Shown piece after piece: positions 1 to 8,859 of a stretch of 64,000 nt of DNA (within the stretch, counting starts at the first letter, position 1; the number at the start of each line of letters is the position of its first letter). The stretch spans positions 496,001 to 560,000 of the forward strand of contig CAVWIV010000007.1 in assembly GCA_963755155.1 (NCBI GenBank). The letters are read 5' to 3'. Source of the DNA: PALSA-612 sp963755155 (GTDB taxonomy: Bacteria > Actinomycetota > Thermoleophilia > Gaiellales > Gaiellaceae). Below the pieces are notes generated by a model, which made no database searches, was not told where the DNA came from, and was given only the letters and a program-made list of their open reading frames with translations. A program made the position numbers and the translations under genes.

Positions 1-91
1 GTGGATCGACCTGCCGACGAGCCACTGGCCCATGTGGTCGCGTCCGCAGGAGATCGCCGGGATCATCGGCGACGTCGCCCGCGGCGCATGA
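1..91 (+). CDS. C-terminal end of a probable alpha/beta-hydrolase-fold protein (partial)
   Basis: The window opens inside this gene. Only 29 residues are readable, in the frame starting at base 2 and ending in TGA at 89-91. The phrase LPTSHWPMWSRP followed by a short helix resembles the end of many actinobacterial alpha/beta hydrolases, where the His before the last helix belongs to the catalytic triad. The stop overlaps the next ATG as ATGA, so the two genes are probably translationally coupled. Too little is present to name a substrate. Confidence 0.5.
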   Translation, partial: WIDLPTSHWPMWSRPQEIAGIIGDVARGA

Positions 92-1072
92 TCGTCGACC
101 GCGCCGTCTACCGCGACGGCAAGCGGGTGGCGGAGCCTGACGACTTCGCGGCGCTGCACGCCGCCTGCCAGGCCGCCGACGCCGTCGCCTGGCTGGGCCT
201 CTACGAGCCGAGCGAGGAGGAGTTCGAAACGGTCGCTCGCGAGTTCGACCTCCACGAGCTCGCTGTCGAGGACGCCGTCAAGGCGCACCAGCGCCCGAAG
301 CTCGAGCGCTACGGCGACAGCCTGTTCCTCGTCCTGCGACCGGCTCGCTACATCGACGAGACGGAGACGGTGGTGTTCGGGGAGGTCGCGATCTTCGTCG
401 GCCCGCAGTTCGTCATCACCGTGCGCCACGGCGACGCGCCGGAGCTCGGGCACCGTGCGGCGGCGGCTCGAAGGACGTCCGGATCTCCTCCGGCGCGGCC
501 CGATGGCGATCATGTACGCGATCGTCGACCACGTCGTGGACGGCTACGTGCCGGTGATCGCCGGGCTCGAGAACGACATCGACGAGATCGAGGACGAGGT
601 GTTCGGCGGCAGCCCCAACGTCTCCCGGCGCGTCTACGACCTCACGCGCGAGGTGATCGAGTTCCAGCGCGCGACCGCGCCGCTCGACGACATCCTCGCG
701 CGACTGATCGACGACCCGGGAGTCGACGAGGAGGAGGGGCGGTACCTGCGCGACGTCCAGGACCACGCCATCCGCGCGAAGGACCAGGCCGACGCGTTCC
801 GAGCCCTGCTCCAGAACATCCTCAGCGTCAACCTCACGCTCGAGACGAAGGCGATGACCGAGGCGTCGCACGCGCAGGCAGAGCAGGTCAAGCGCATCTC
901 CGCCTGGGCCGCCATCCTCTTCGCCCCGACGCTCGTCGGAACGATCTACGGCATGAACTTCGACCACATGCCGGAGCTCGACTGGAGGCTCGGCTACCCG
1001 TTCGCCCTGGCGCTGATGGTGGCGTTCTCCGTCACCCTCTACTTCATCTTCAAGCGGCGCCGCTGGATCTGA
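88..1072 (+). CDS. corA: CorA-family magnesium/divalent-cation transporter (one frameshift)
   Basis: CorA proteins are homopentameric inner-membrane channels for Mg2+ or related ions. The product would be about 327 residues: a soluble N-terminal domain, a long helix, then two C-terminal membrane segments. The first membrane segment ends in the diagnostic YGMNF (GMN selectivity motif), and the protein ends in a basic FKRRRWI. The reading frame changes at the GGG run 448-450; removing one G joins ...DAPELG to TVRRRLEGRPD, which is the expected continuity. The start at ATG 88 overlaps the upstream stop. The break is probably a sequence error. Confidence 0.9.
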
Positions 1073-1094
1073 GTCGCATGGGCGCGACGGTCTG

Positions 1095-1829
1095 ATGGGT
1101 GAGGCCTTCGTCTGGGGCGTCGTCGGCGGCTCCTCGCTGATCATCGGCGGCGTCGTCGCGCTCCGCGTTGCGATCACTCGGCGACAGCTCGGGCTGATCA
1201 TGGCCTTCGGCTCAGGAGTCCTGATAAGCGCCGTCGCGTACGAACTCGTCCACGAGGCGTTCGAGACCTCGGCAGGGGATGGAGGAATAGCCATTGGCCT
1301 CTTCGCGGGCTCGGCCGTCTTTTTCGGCGCGCAGGTACTGATCGACCGCCTGGCGGGTGGCGAGCAAGAGGGCGCAAGTGCTGACACGCGGGCGGTGACT
1401 GCGGGGCGCGCGATCGTGCTCGGAATCATCCTCGACGGTATCCCCGAGTCGCTCGTCCTCGGCCTCACCGTGCTCGAGGCGGGGACGGTCAGCGTCGCGT
1501 TCCTGGTCGCCGTCTTCCTCGCGAACCTTCCGGAGGCCATCGCGGCCACGACAGCCCTCTCCCGGGCGGGTCGCACCAGTAGCAGGATCATGCGCTTCTG
1601 GGTGCTCGTATGTCTCGGCTTCGGCCTAGCGTCTCTCGCGGGTTACGTCCTCCTCGACGCTGCCTCGCCGCGAACGCTCGCCATCGTGCTCGCGTTCGCA
1701 GGCGGTGCAATCCTCACGATGCTCGCCAACACGATGATGCCGGAGGCTCTCCATTACGGCGGCAAGCTCGCCGGCTTTCTCACAACACTCGGCTTCGCCC
1801 TCGCGTTCGCGATCAGCTCGCTCGACTAG
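1095..1829 (+). CDS. ZIP-family metal transporter
   Basis: A 244-residue polytopic membrane protein with about eight hydrophobic segments, the size and layout of ZIP (ZupT/GufA-like) Zn2+/Fe2+ importers. The paired metal-site helices appear as LDGIPESLVLG and LANLPEAIAAT. The first carries Asp where classical ZIPs have His, so metal preference may differ. It starts 22 bases after corA and looks co-transcribed with it. Substrate is inferred from the family only. Confidence 0.82.
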   Translation: MGEAFVWGVVGGSSLIIGGVVALRVAITRRQLGLIMAFGSGVLISAVAYELVHEAFETSAGDGGIAIGLFAGSAVFFGAQVLIDRLAGGEQEGASADTRAVTAGRAIVLGIILDGIPESLVLGLTVLEAGTVSVAFLVAVFLANLPEAIAATTALSRAGRTSSRIMRFWVLVCLGFGLASLAGYVLLDAASPRTLAIVLAFAGGAILTMLANTMMPEALHYGGKLAGFLTTLGFALAFAISSLD

Positions 1830-1847
1830 ACCGACGAAGATACGGGC

Positions 1848-3301
1848 GTGGACGTCGGAACGATGCTGCTCGTGGTCGGCGCGATCCTCGCCGGGAGCAT
1901 CCTCGTCGCGCTCGGCGCTGCGAGGATAGGCGTTCCGTCGCTCGTCGCCTTTCTCGTGCTCGGGATGCTGCTCGGCTCGGACGGTCCGGGCGGGATCGAG
2001 TTCGACGACGCCGAGCTCGCGCGGACGGTCGGCGTCGCAGGGCTCGCGGCGATCCTGTTCGAGGGAGGGCTCTCGACGTCGTGGCGCAGGTTGCGGAGGG
2101 TGGCGGTGCCGGCCACCTTGCTGGCCACGGTGGGCGTGGTCGCATCGACGGTTCTCACAGGCGTTGCGGCGTACTACCTCTTCGACCTGTCGTGGCTCGA
2201 GTCGGTGCTGCTCGGCGCAGTCGTGGCCTCGACGGACGCGGCAGCGGTGTTCGCAACGCTCAGGTTCACACACATCCGGCGACGGCTAGCGCGAACGCTC
2301 GAGGCGGAGACCGGCCTCAACGACCCGGTGGCGATCGCGCTCACCTCGGCTTCATCGCCTGGATCGAGGAGCCGGAGTTCGAGTTTCCGGACCTCGTCGT
2401 CACCGTCGTAGAGCAGCTCGGGATCGGTCTTGTCATCGGAGTCGGCCTGGCCATCGTGGCGCTGTGGATCTTCGCGCGACTCCCGCCCTCGGTCGGATCG
2501 TTCGCGCCCGTAGCCTCGGTGGCTGCCGGAGCGCTGTCGTTCGGTGTGACCGACGTCGCCGGGGGTAGCGGCTTCCTTGCGGTGTACCTCGTGGGTCTCG
2601 CGGTGGGCAGCGCCCCGTCGCGCCACCGCCAGCAGCTGGTTGCGTTCCACGAGGGACTTGCGTTCCTTGCCCAGGTGACGATGTTCGTGGTGCTGGGCCT
2701 GCTCGTGTTCCCGAAGGATCTGCCGGAGGTCGCGCTGGCCGGTCTCGCGCTCGCTGCGCTGCTGATGGTCGTGATACGCCCGATCGCGGTCTGGCTGTCG
2801 ACGGCGTTGAGCTCGTTCTCGGCACGCGAGCGGATCCTGCTCGGGTGGGCGGGGCTGCGTGGGGCCGTGCCGATCGTGCTTGCGACGTTCGTCCTGTCCT
2901 CCGACGTCGAGCACGACGAGACGATCTTCAACGCGGTGTTCTTCGTGGTCGCCGTATCGGCGCTCGTGCAGGGGACGACGCTCGAGTGGGTAGCGGAACG
3001 GCTCGGGCTGGTGGATCCTCGGCCTACGGTGACGACTGCGCCGCTCGAAGTCGACGCGCTGGGCTCGCTCGAGCTCGTGGAGTTCGACGTAGCCGGAGAT
3101 CACGCCATTGCCGGAGCCGCCGTACGCGAGCTCGGCCTGCCGCGCAGTGCGCTCATTGCGCTGGTCGCGCGCCGAGGCCACACGATCCCGCCGCGCGGAA
3201 GCACCGTCCTCGAGCCGGGCGACCGGCTCTTCGTGCTCGCGCCCCGGACGACTCGTCCTGAGCTCGAGGACGTCTTCACGCGCTGGCGTCGGCGGGTGTA
3301 G
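1848..3301 (+). CDS. CPA1-type Na+(K+)/H+ antiporter with C-terminal RCK_C/TrkA_C domain (one frameshift)
   Basis: About 484 residues once restored. The N-terminal part is a CPA-family membrane domain with the ion-site region ASTDAAAVF and the sequence AETGLNDPVA. The second half continues with membrane helices (GGSGFLAVYLVGL, GWAGLRGAVPIVL), then a TrkA_C-like regulatory module near the C-terminus, as in NhaP2/CvrA. The frame changes near 2345: restoring a C in ACC-TCG gives ALTLGFIAWIEEP, so one base seems missing. It is the last gene of the corA-ZIP-antiporter run and converges on the minus-strand gene at 3302. Confidence 0.88.
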
Positions 3302-3715
3302 TTACGCGAAGCAGGCGTTGAGGTCGGGCGCGAAGGTGGCTCGCTCCCAGACGAGCAGCGCCTTGCCCGACCGCTGCGACGACATCGTCGCGCCTTCGCG
3401 TTGCACGAGCGATGCCAGGGTGCTCTCGAACGCTGTCGACGCCTCGTCGCCCTTGCCGATGAAGAGGATCGCGCGGCTTTCGCCGTAGCGCACGGAGTAG
3501 AACTTCGCCCCATCCAGCTCCGGGTACTCCTCCACGCGGTCGAGGGTGCGCGCGGCGATCGCGTACGGGAACACCTGCCCGAAGCGCGGCGACTCCTCGA
3601 CGCTCGCTCCCGCATCTGCCAAGCAGTCCGTAACGGCTGCGGCGTCCTCGCCCCGGCCGAACATGAACCAGCCAAGGCCAAGTACCACCAGAGCTACGAC
3701 GGCGATGCGTCCCAT
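3302..3715 (-). CDS. Hypothetical membrane-anchored protein
   Basis: 137 residues. One N-terminal hydrophobic helix (VALVVLGLGWFMF) is followed by a soluble domain of about 110 residues with two cysteines (TDCLADAG and the C-terminal LNACFA) that could form a disulfide outside the membrane. I do not recognise the family. Its stop codon directly abuts that of the antiporter (TAGTTA). Upstream, AGGA sits immediately before the ATG. Confidence 0.65.
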   Translation of the reverse strand: MGRIAVVALVVLGLGWFMFGRGEDAAAVTDCLADAGASVEESPRFGQVFPYAIAARTLDRVEEYPELDGAKFYSVRYGESRAILFIGKGDEASTAFESTLASLVQREGATMSSQRSGKALLVWERATFAPDLNACFA

Positions 3716-3747
3716 TCCTAGGAGCCACTATCGGCACGAGGTGGGGC

Positions 3748-4095
3748 TTACAACAGGCGCTTCGGTGCTCGCAGCTCCCAGGCCTCGGTGAGCAGCTGTT
3801 CGAGCGCCTTCGACTCGGCGCGATGCAGGCTCACGCGCACCGCCGCGAGCTTCTTGCCCCACCAGACCTCCTCGTAGGCCTGCGGATTTTCGTGGACCGC
3901 GGTGCGGATGCCGCCCTCGTCGAGCATGACGTTCATGTGCTCCTCGTCCCAGAGCGTCGCGAAGATCTTCCCGCCGACGCGGAAGGACGGCCGGCCGTGG
4001 TGGTCCTGCTCGACGGCCTCGGGCAAGGAGAGAGCGAGACGACGTGCCTGCTCGGCGGTCACGGCTTCGAGGACTCTGCCATAGGGTTCGAGCAT
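3748..4095 (-). CDS. MmcQ/YjbR-family protein
   Basis: About 115 residues. The pattern ARRLALSLPEAVEQDHHGRP followed by GGKIFATLWDEEHMNVML matches the MmcQ/YjbR (DUF419-like) fold, a small DNA-binding-like domain of unknown biological role. The start is uncertain. ATG at 4095 shares the tetranucleotide CATG with the divergent isomerase start. A GTG at 4062 gives VTAEQARRLAL, closer to where relatives begin. An upstream ATG at 4128 would lie inside the isomerase. Confidence 0.75.
   Translation of the reverse strand: MLEPYGRVLEAVTAEQARRLALSLPEAVEQDHHGRPSFRVGGKIFATLWDEEHMNVMLDEGGIRTAVHENPQAYEEVWWGKKLAAVRVSLHRAESKALEQLLTEAWELRAPKRLL
4082..4087 (+). promoter_or_regulatory. -10 element for leaderless start of the sugar isomerase gene
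   Basis: TAGGGT lies exactly six bases before ATG 4094 and no Shine-Dalgarno sequence is present. This matches the TANNNT-N6-start pattern repeated elsewhere in the window, so transcription probably begins at or next to the start codon. Confidence 0.5.
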
Positions 4096-5107
4096 GGCTG
4101 ACGCGCGGCCGAAGACGAGTCTCGGCATCTGGGCTTTCGGGCCGATGGTGACGAGGTTCGTTCCCGGCGGCTACCAACCGGAGCACGGCGGCCAGTCGAC
4201 CGTGGAGAGGGTGACGCGCGCCGTCGACGGGCTCGGCGACCTCATCGACGACTACGAGTTCCACTATCCACAGGAGCTGTCCGAGAAGAACCTCGACGAC
4301 GTCCGCGAGGCGCTCGGCGGCCACGGCATCTACGCCGTCTGCACGGGCACGCACCTCAACCCGCGCTTCGGCAAGGGCGGCCTCTCGTCGCCCGACGACG
4401 GTGTGCGTGCGGACGCGCTTGCCGAGGCGCTGGCGGCGGCGAGCTTCGCAGGCGACGTCGGGGCACAAATGGTGCTCTGGCCGGGCGTCGAGGGCTACAA
4501 CTACCCGTTCCAGACGCGCTACGGCGACGCCTGGGCGCGCTTCATCGACGGCATCGGCCAGGTCGCGAGCCGGTGCGCCGAGAAGGGCACGCTCCTCTTC
4601 CTCGAGCACAAGAACTCGGAGCCGGCGATGAAGATCCTCATGCGCAACGTCGGCATGACGCTGCATGTGATCCACACGCTGCGCGCCCAGGGGATCACGA
4701 ACGTCAAGGTGAACATGGACTGGCAGCACCTGCTGATGAACGGCGAGTCGCTCGCCGAGTACGCGGCGCTGCTCGCCGCCGAGGGCCTGCTCGGCCACCA
4801 GCATGCGAACTCCGGCTGGGGAACGTTCGACGACGACAACATGGTCGGCGCGACAGCCTTCATGGAGACGCTGGAGCTGGCTCTCGAGCTGCGCCGCGCA
4901 CGGTACGGCGAGCACGGCGAGCGGCTCGGCTTCGACCTCTACCCGTACACCGAGGACGCCGTGGCCGCCGTGGCACGGTCGGTGCACCAGTGGAACTTCA
5001 TCTGGGAGCTCTCGGGCCGGATCGACGAGGACGCTCTGGCGGAAGCCCAGTCGCGCAAGGACGCCGTCCGCGCCTACGAGCTCGTCTACGCCGCCCTGGG
5101 TGCGTAA
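4094..5107 (+). CDS. Xylose-isomerase-like TIM-barrel protein (sugar isomerase/epimerase)
   Basis: 337 residues with an AP-endonuclease/xylose-isomerase-2 type TIM barrel. Candidate metal-site residues are LEHKNSEPA (Glu, Lys), NMDWQHLL (Asp, His), LGHQHANSGWG (His) and FDLYPYTED (Asp). It directly precedes xylulokinase (3-base gap), so conversion of D-xylose or a related aldose to the ketose is the likely role. It is not the classical XylA sequence, so substrate is inferred from context. It appears to head the sugar operon running to about 10.86 kb. Confidence 0.8.
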   Translation: MADARPKTSLGIWAFGPMVTRFVPGGYQPEHGGQSTVERVTRAVDGLGDLIDDYEFHYPQELSEKNLDDVREALGGHGIYAVCTGTHLNPRFGKGGLSSPDDGVRADALAEALAAASFAGDVGAQMVLWPGVEGYNYPFQTRYGDAWARFIDGIGQVASRCAEKGTLLFLEHKNSEPAMKILMRNVGMTLHVIHTLRAQGITNVKVNMDWQHLLMNGESLAEYAALLAAEGLLGHQHANSGWGTFDDDNMVGATAFMETLELALELRRARYGEHGERLGFDLYPYTEDAVAAVARSVHQWNFIWELSGRIDEDALAEAQSRKDAVRAYELVYAALGA

Positions 5108-5110
5108 GGC

Positions 5111-6502
5111 ATGCCGGTCTGCGTCGGGCTCGACGTGGGGACGACCGGCGTGAAGGCGATCGCCGTCTCGCCCGACGGAGCTGTGCTCGCGCGCGCTGAG
5201 CGCTCGTACCCGCTTTCGACTCCGCGGCCGGGCTGGTCGGAGCAGGACCCGGAGGACTGGTGGCGGGCCGCCGAGGCCGCGCTCGCCGAGGTCTCGGCCG
5301 GCGTCGAGGTCCTCGGGATCGGGCTCTCCGGGCAGATGCACGGGCTCGTGGCGCTCGACGCGGGGGACCGGGTGCTCCGTCCCGCGATTCTCTGGAACGA
5401 CCAGCGCACCGGCGAGGAATGCGCCGAGATCGAAGACTTGATCGGCGTCGAGCGCCTGATCGAGTTGACCGGCAACCGTGCGCTCCCTGGGTTCACGGCG
5501 CCGAAGCTCCTCTGGCTACGCCGCTACGAGCCGGCCAGCTTCGACCGGATCGCACGCATCTGCCTGCCCAAGGACTACGTGCGGCTTCGGCTGACCGGCG
5601 AGTGGGCGACCGACGTCGCCGACGCGTCGGGGACGCTGCTCCTCGACGTCGCCGCTCGGCGCTGGTCGGAGGAGGTACTCGGGGCGCTCGACATTCCACC
5701 CGAGTGGCTGCCGCCCGTACACGAGTCTCCTGAGGTGGGCGGTGCAGGCGACTGTGCGGCAGCCGCGATCGGTGTAGGCGTCACCGCTCCCGGGCCGCTC
5801 TCGATCGTGCTCGGCACGTCGGGCGTCGTGTTCGCGGTGCTGCCGGAGTACCGGCCGGAGCCGGCAGGCCTGCTCCACACGTTCTGCCACGCGGTGCCGG
5901 GGGCGTGGCACGCCATGGGCGTCATGCTCGCAGCTGCCGGCTCACTGCAGTGGTTCCGCGACAGGCTGGCGCCCGAGGCGTCGTTCGACGACCTCGTCGC
6001 CGAAGCCGGCGGCTGGAACGCAGGCGCCGACGGGCTCTTCTTCCTCCCGTACCTGGCCGGAGAGCGAACGCCGCACGCCGATCCTGATGCGCGGGGTGCC
6101 TTCGTCGGCCTGGCGCTGCACCACGATCGCGGAGCGCTCGTCCGTGCTGTGCTGGAGGGTGTGGCCTTCGGTCTGCGTGACTCGCTGGAGCTCCTGCGCG
6201 GGGTTGGAGTCGAGGCTTCCCACGCGCGAGTCTCGGGCGGCGGCTCCCGCGGCGACCTCTGGCTGGGCATCGTCGCGTCAGTGCTCGGCATCCCTCTGGA
6301 GACGACGGCGGCGGAGGAGGGCTCGGCCTACGGGGCCGCGCTCCTCGGTGGCGTCGCCGGCGGCATGTTCGACGACGTGCACGAGGCCGCGGCCCGTTGC
6401 GTCCACGTGGAGCGCCGCATCGAGCCCGATGCGGCCGACGCTGCGCAATACGACCTGCTCTACCGGCGCTACCGGGAGCTCTACCCGGCATTGCAGCCAT
6501 GA
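5111..6502 (+). CDS. xylB: Xylulokinase (FGGY family), with a small internal in-frame gap
   Basis: 463 residues. FGGY carbohydrate kinases phosphorylate D-xylulose to xylulose-5-phosphate. Visible are the phosphate-binding start GLDVGTTGVKA, the substrate loop GLSGQMHG, the ATP-domain GAGDCAAAAIG, and the C-terminal SGGGSRGDLW. Relatives usually carry about 20 more residues between PPVHESPEV and GAGD; here the two are joined directly (about 5725-5757) with the frame intact. That stretch borders the nucleotide site and its loss could weaken activity. The stop overlaps the next ATG (ATGA). Confidence 0.92.
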   Translation: MPVCVGLDVGTTGVKAIAVSPDGAVLARAERSYPLSTPRPGWSEQDPEDWWRAAEAALAEVSAGVEVLGIGLSGQMHGLVALDAGDRVLRPAILWNDQRTGEECAEIEDLIGVERLIELTGNRALPGFTAPKLLWLRRYEPASFDRIARICLPKDYVRLRLTGEWATDVADASGTLLLDVAARRWSEEVLGALDIPPEWLPPVHESPEVGGAGDCAAAAIGVGVTAPGPLSIVLGTSGVVFAVLPEYRPEPAGLLHTFCHAVPGAWHAMGVMLAAAGSLQWFRDRLAPEASFDDLVAEAGGWNAGADGLFFLPYLAGERTPHADPDARGAFVGLALHHDRGALVRAVLEGVAFGLRDSLELLRGVGVEASHARVSGGGSRGDLWLGIVASVLGIPLETTAAEEGSAYGAALLGGVAGGMFDDVHEAAARCVHVERRIEPDAADAAQYDLLYRRYRELYPALQP

Positions 6503-7459
6503 GCGCGCTTCGTCTCGGCCTGTTGTCCACGGCCCGGATCAACGACGAGATCCTCGCGGCTGCGAAGGAGACCGAGCGGGTCGAGATCGTCGCGGTCGGA
6601 AGTCGCGAGCGAGCGAAGGCGGACGCGTATGCGGCGCAGCACGGCATCCCCCGCGCCCACGGAACCTACGAGGCCCTGCTCGCCGACGCCGAGGTCGACG
6701 CCGTCTATGTCTCGCTGCCGAACGCGCTTCCATCACGAGTGGACGATGAAGGCGCTCGCCGCCGGCAAGCACGTGCTCTGCGAGAAGCCGTACTCGCGCC
6801 ATCCCGACGAGGTCGAAGCGGCGTTCGCGGCGGCGGAAACCGCTGGTCTCGTGCTGATGGAGGCGTTCATGTACCGGCACCACCCGCAGACGCGCATCGT
6901 CGAGCAGCTCGTTCGGGACGGGACGCTCGGCAGGCTCCTGTCCATTCGCGCGTGCTTCACGTTCCCGCTCGCCGACCTGACGAACGTGCGGGCATCCACC
7001 GAGCTCGACGGTGGCGCGCTGATGGACGTCGGCTGCTACTGCGTCAGCGGTGCTCGCCTGCTCGCGGGGGAGCCCGTGTCGGTGAGCGCGGTGCGTGTGG
7101 ACGGCCCCACCGGCGTCGACATGGCGCTCCACGGCACGCTCTGCCACGAGGAGGACGTCGTGACGCAGTTCGAGGCGTCGTTCCTTGCGCCGCGCCGGCA
7201 GCAGCTCGAGGTGGTGGGCGAGGACGCGGTGCTCACCGTGCAGTCGCCGTGGCGGGTCGACTGGCCGGGCAACGCGCTCATCACTCGCGACGGTCAGACG
7301 GAGCGGCTCGAAGTGCCGCAGGCGAGCTCGTACGTGCTCGAGCTGGAGAACCTCGCGGCGGCCGTCTCTGGCGATGCGGAGCCGCTGCTCGGACGCGACG
7401 ACGCGCTCGGGCAGGCGCGGGCTATCTCAGCGCTCTTTGCGGTCTCAACTTCCGTTTGA
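6499..7459 (+). CDS. Gfo/Idh/MocA-family oxidoreductase (one frameshift)
   Basis: About 319 residues when restored. The N-terminal Rossmann start LRLGLLSTARIND and the family signature CEKPYSRHPDE (Lys of the EKP motif) are present. The second domain follows with MEAFMYRHHPQ and DVGCYCVSGARL. The frame changes at the CC at 6730-6731; dropping one C gives SLPNALHHEWTMKAL. NAD(P)-dependent sugar dehydrogenation is the family activity. Its place between xylulokinase and the sugar-binding protein suggests a side reaction on the same sugar. It lies in the operon with ATGA coupling to xylB. Confidence 0.87.
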
Positions 7460-7522
7460 CGGCCGAGTTTGGGATAGTCCAGGTACGGACTCTTCGGAAA
7501 CCCTGACAGGGAGGTAGAGAGC

Positions 7523-8758
7523 ATGAAGAGATCTCCACGCGCTGCTCGACGCAGCACGACGTGGCTCTGGCTCGTCATCGCGCTCGCGGTCGGCGCCCTT
7601 GCGTTCGTCGCGGCCGGTTGTGGCGGCGACGACGAGACATCGGGCGACACGACCGGCACCGAGACGACCGCGACCGGAGGGGAGTGCGACAGCACGATCT
7701 GGGTGCTCCTCCCCGACAGCGCAACGTCGCCTCGCTGGGAGACCGACGACCGCAAGTACTTCGAGGACGCGTTCACGGAGGCTGGCGTGGACTACAACAT
7801 CGTCAACTCCGAAGGCAGTGCAGTCACCCAGCAGTCGCAGGCCGAGCAGGCCATAGCCGACGGCGCCGAGGTGATCGTGCTCACGAGCAACGATACGGGC
7901 TCGGGCGCGACGATCATCGACATTGCCAAGGAAGCCGGAGTCAAGGTCGTCGAGTACGACCGGTTCAACACCGGCGGCGCGGGCGGTGACGCCTACGTGA
8001 GCTTCGACAACGAGCAGGTCGGCGCGAAGATGGCCGAGGTTCTCGAGCCCGAGATCGACGCGCTCGACGTCGATACGCCGAACGTAGTGATGCTGAACGG
8101 CGGCGAGGAGGACAACAACTCCTTCCAGTTCCGGGCCGGCTACGCAGAGACCGTCGAAGCACGGGTGGACGCGGGCGACTGGACGCTGGCGGCCGATCAG
8201 CACGTCCCCGGCTGGGGAGCGAACGGCGAGGGTCAGGGGATCATGGAGCAGATCCTCACCGACAACAACAACGAGATCCACGGAGTGTTCGCGGCCAACG
8301 ACAACCTGGCCCAGCAGGCCATCAACGCCCTCGAGGCGGCCAGCGTTACGGACATTCCGATCAGCGGCCAGGACGCGAGCGCTGCAGGTATGCAGAACAT
8401 CGTCCTCGGCAAGCAGACCATGAGCGTCTACAAGCCGTTCAACGACCAGGGCAAGGTCGCGGCAGACGTCGCGGTCGCGCTGTGCAAGGGCGAGGACTTC
8501 GAAGAGGCTGCGACGAGCTTCGAGTCTGACCTTGCGTCCGGCGGCTCCGACGTCTCGATCATCGGGATCGACATCGAGTCGGGCGAGGCCACCGAATCAC
8601 CCGACGAAGAAGGATCCATCCCGTACGTCGCGCTCGTACCCATCGGCGTGACTGTCGACAACATGGCGGACACCGTGGTCGCCGACGACTTCCGCACGAT
8701 CGAGGAGATCTGCACGGGAGACACGGCCAGCACGGACTTCTGTCAGGAGAACAGCTGA
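7523..8758 (+). CDS. xylF: Sugar ABC transporter substrate-binding lipoprotein (XylF-like)
   Basis: 411 residues. Signal peptide with lipobox FVAAGCGG (lipidated Cys about residue 33), a Thr/Ser/Gly-rich tether, then a periplasmic-binding-protein type 1 domain. Features of the xylose/ribose-binding group include VNSEGSAVTQQSQAEQAI, VKVVEYDRFNTGG, FAANDNLAQQAI and ISGQDASAAGMQNI. A strong Shine-Dalgarno (GGGAGG) precedes the ATG, unlike most genes here. It sits with isomerase, kinase and the ABC ATPase-permease, so pentose uptake is likely. A strong hairpin follows its stop. Confidence 0.93.
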   Translation: MKRSPRAARRSTTWLWLVIALAVGALAFVAAGCGGDDETSGDTTGTETTATGGECDSTIWVLLPDSATSPRWETDDRKYFEDAFTEAGVDYNIVNSEGSAVTQQSQAEQAIADGAEVIVLTSNDTGSGATIIDIAKEAGVKVVEYDRFNTGGAGGDAYVSFDNEQVGAKMAEVLEPEIDALDVDTPNVVMLNGGEEDNNSFQFRAGYAETVEARVDAGDWTLAADQHVPGWGANGEGQGIMEQILTDNNNEIHGVFAANDNLAQQAINALEAASVTDIPISGQDASAAGMQNIVLGKQTMSVYKPFNDQGKVAADVAVALCKGEDFEEAATSFESDLASGGSDVSIIGIDIESGEATESPDEEGSIPYVALVPIGVTVDNMADTVVADDFRTIEEICTGDTASTDFCQENS

Positions 8759-8775
8759 GCACTCAGAGCGGGAAC

Positions 8776-8802
8776 GGCGGGGGCGCGCTGAGCGCCCCCG
8801 CC
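8776..8802 (+). other. Intercistronic hairpin after the sugar-binding-protein gene
   Basis: Perfect 11-base inverted repeat, GGCGGGGGCGC / GCGCCCCCGCC, with a five-base loop, 17 bases after the xylF stop and before the ABC gene. There is no T-tract, so it is more likely an mRNA-stabilising or attenuating element that lets the binding protein be made in excess over the membrane subunit than a full terminator. Confidence 0.7.
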
Positions 8803-8859
8803 CCGGCGGTCGGGGGGAAGGACGGCTCCCGTGACGGGCCCCTCATCGAATGCCGGGGC

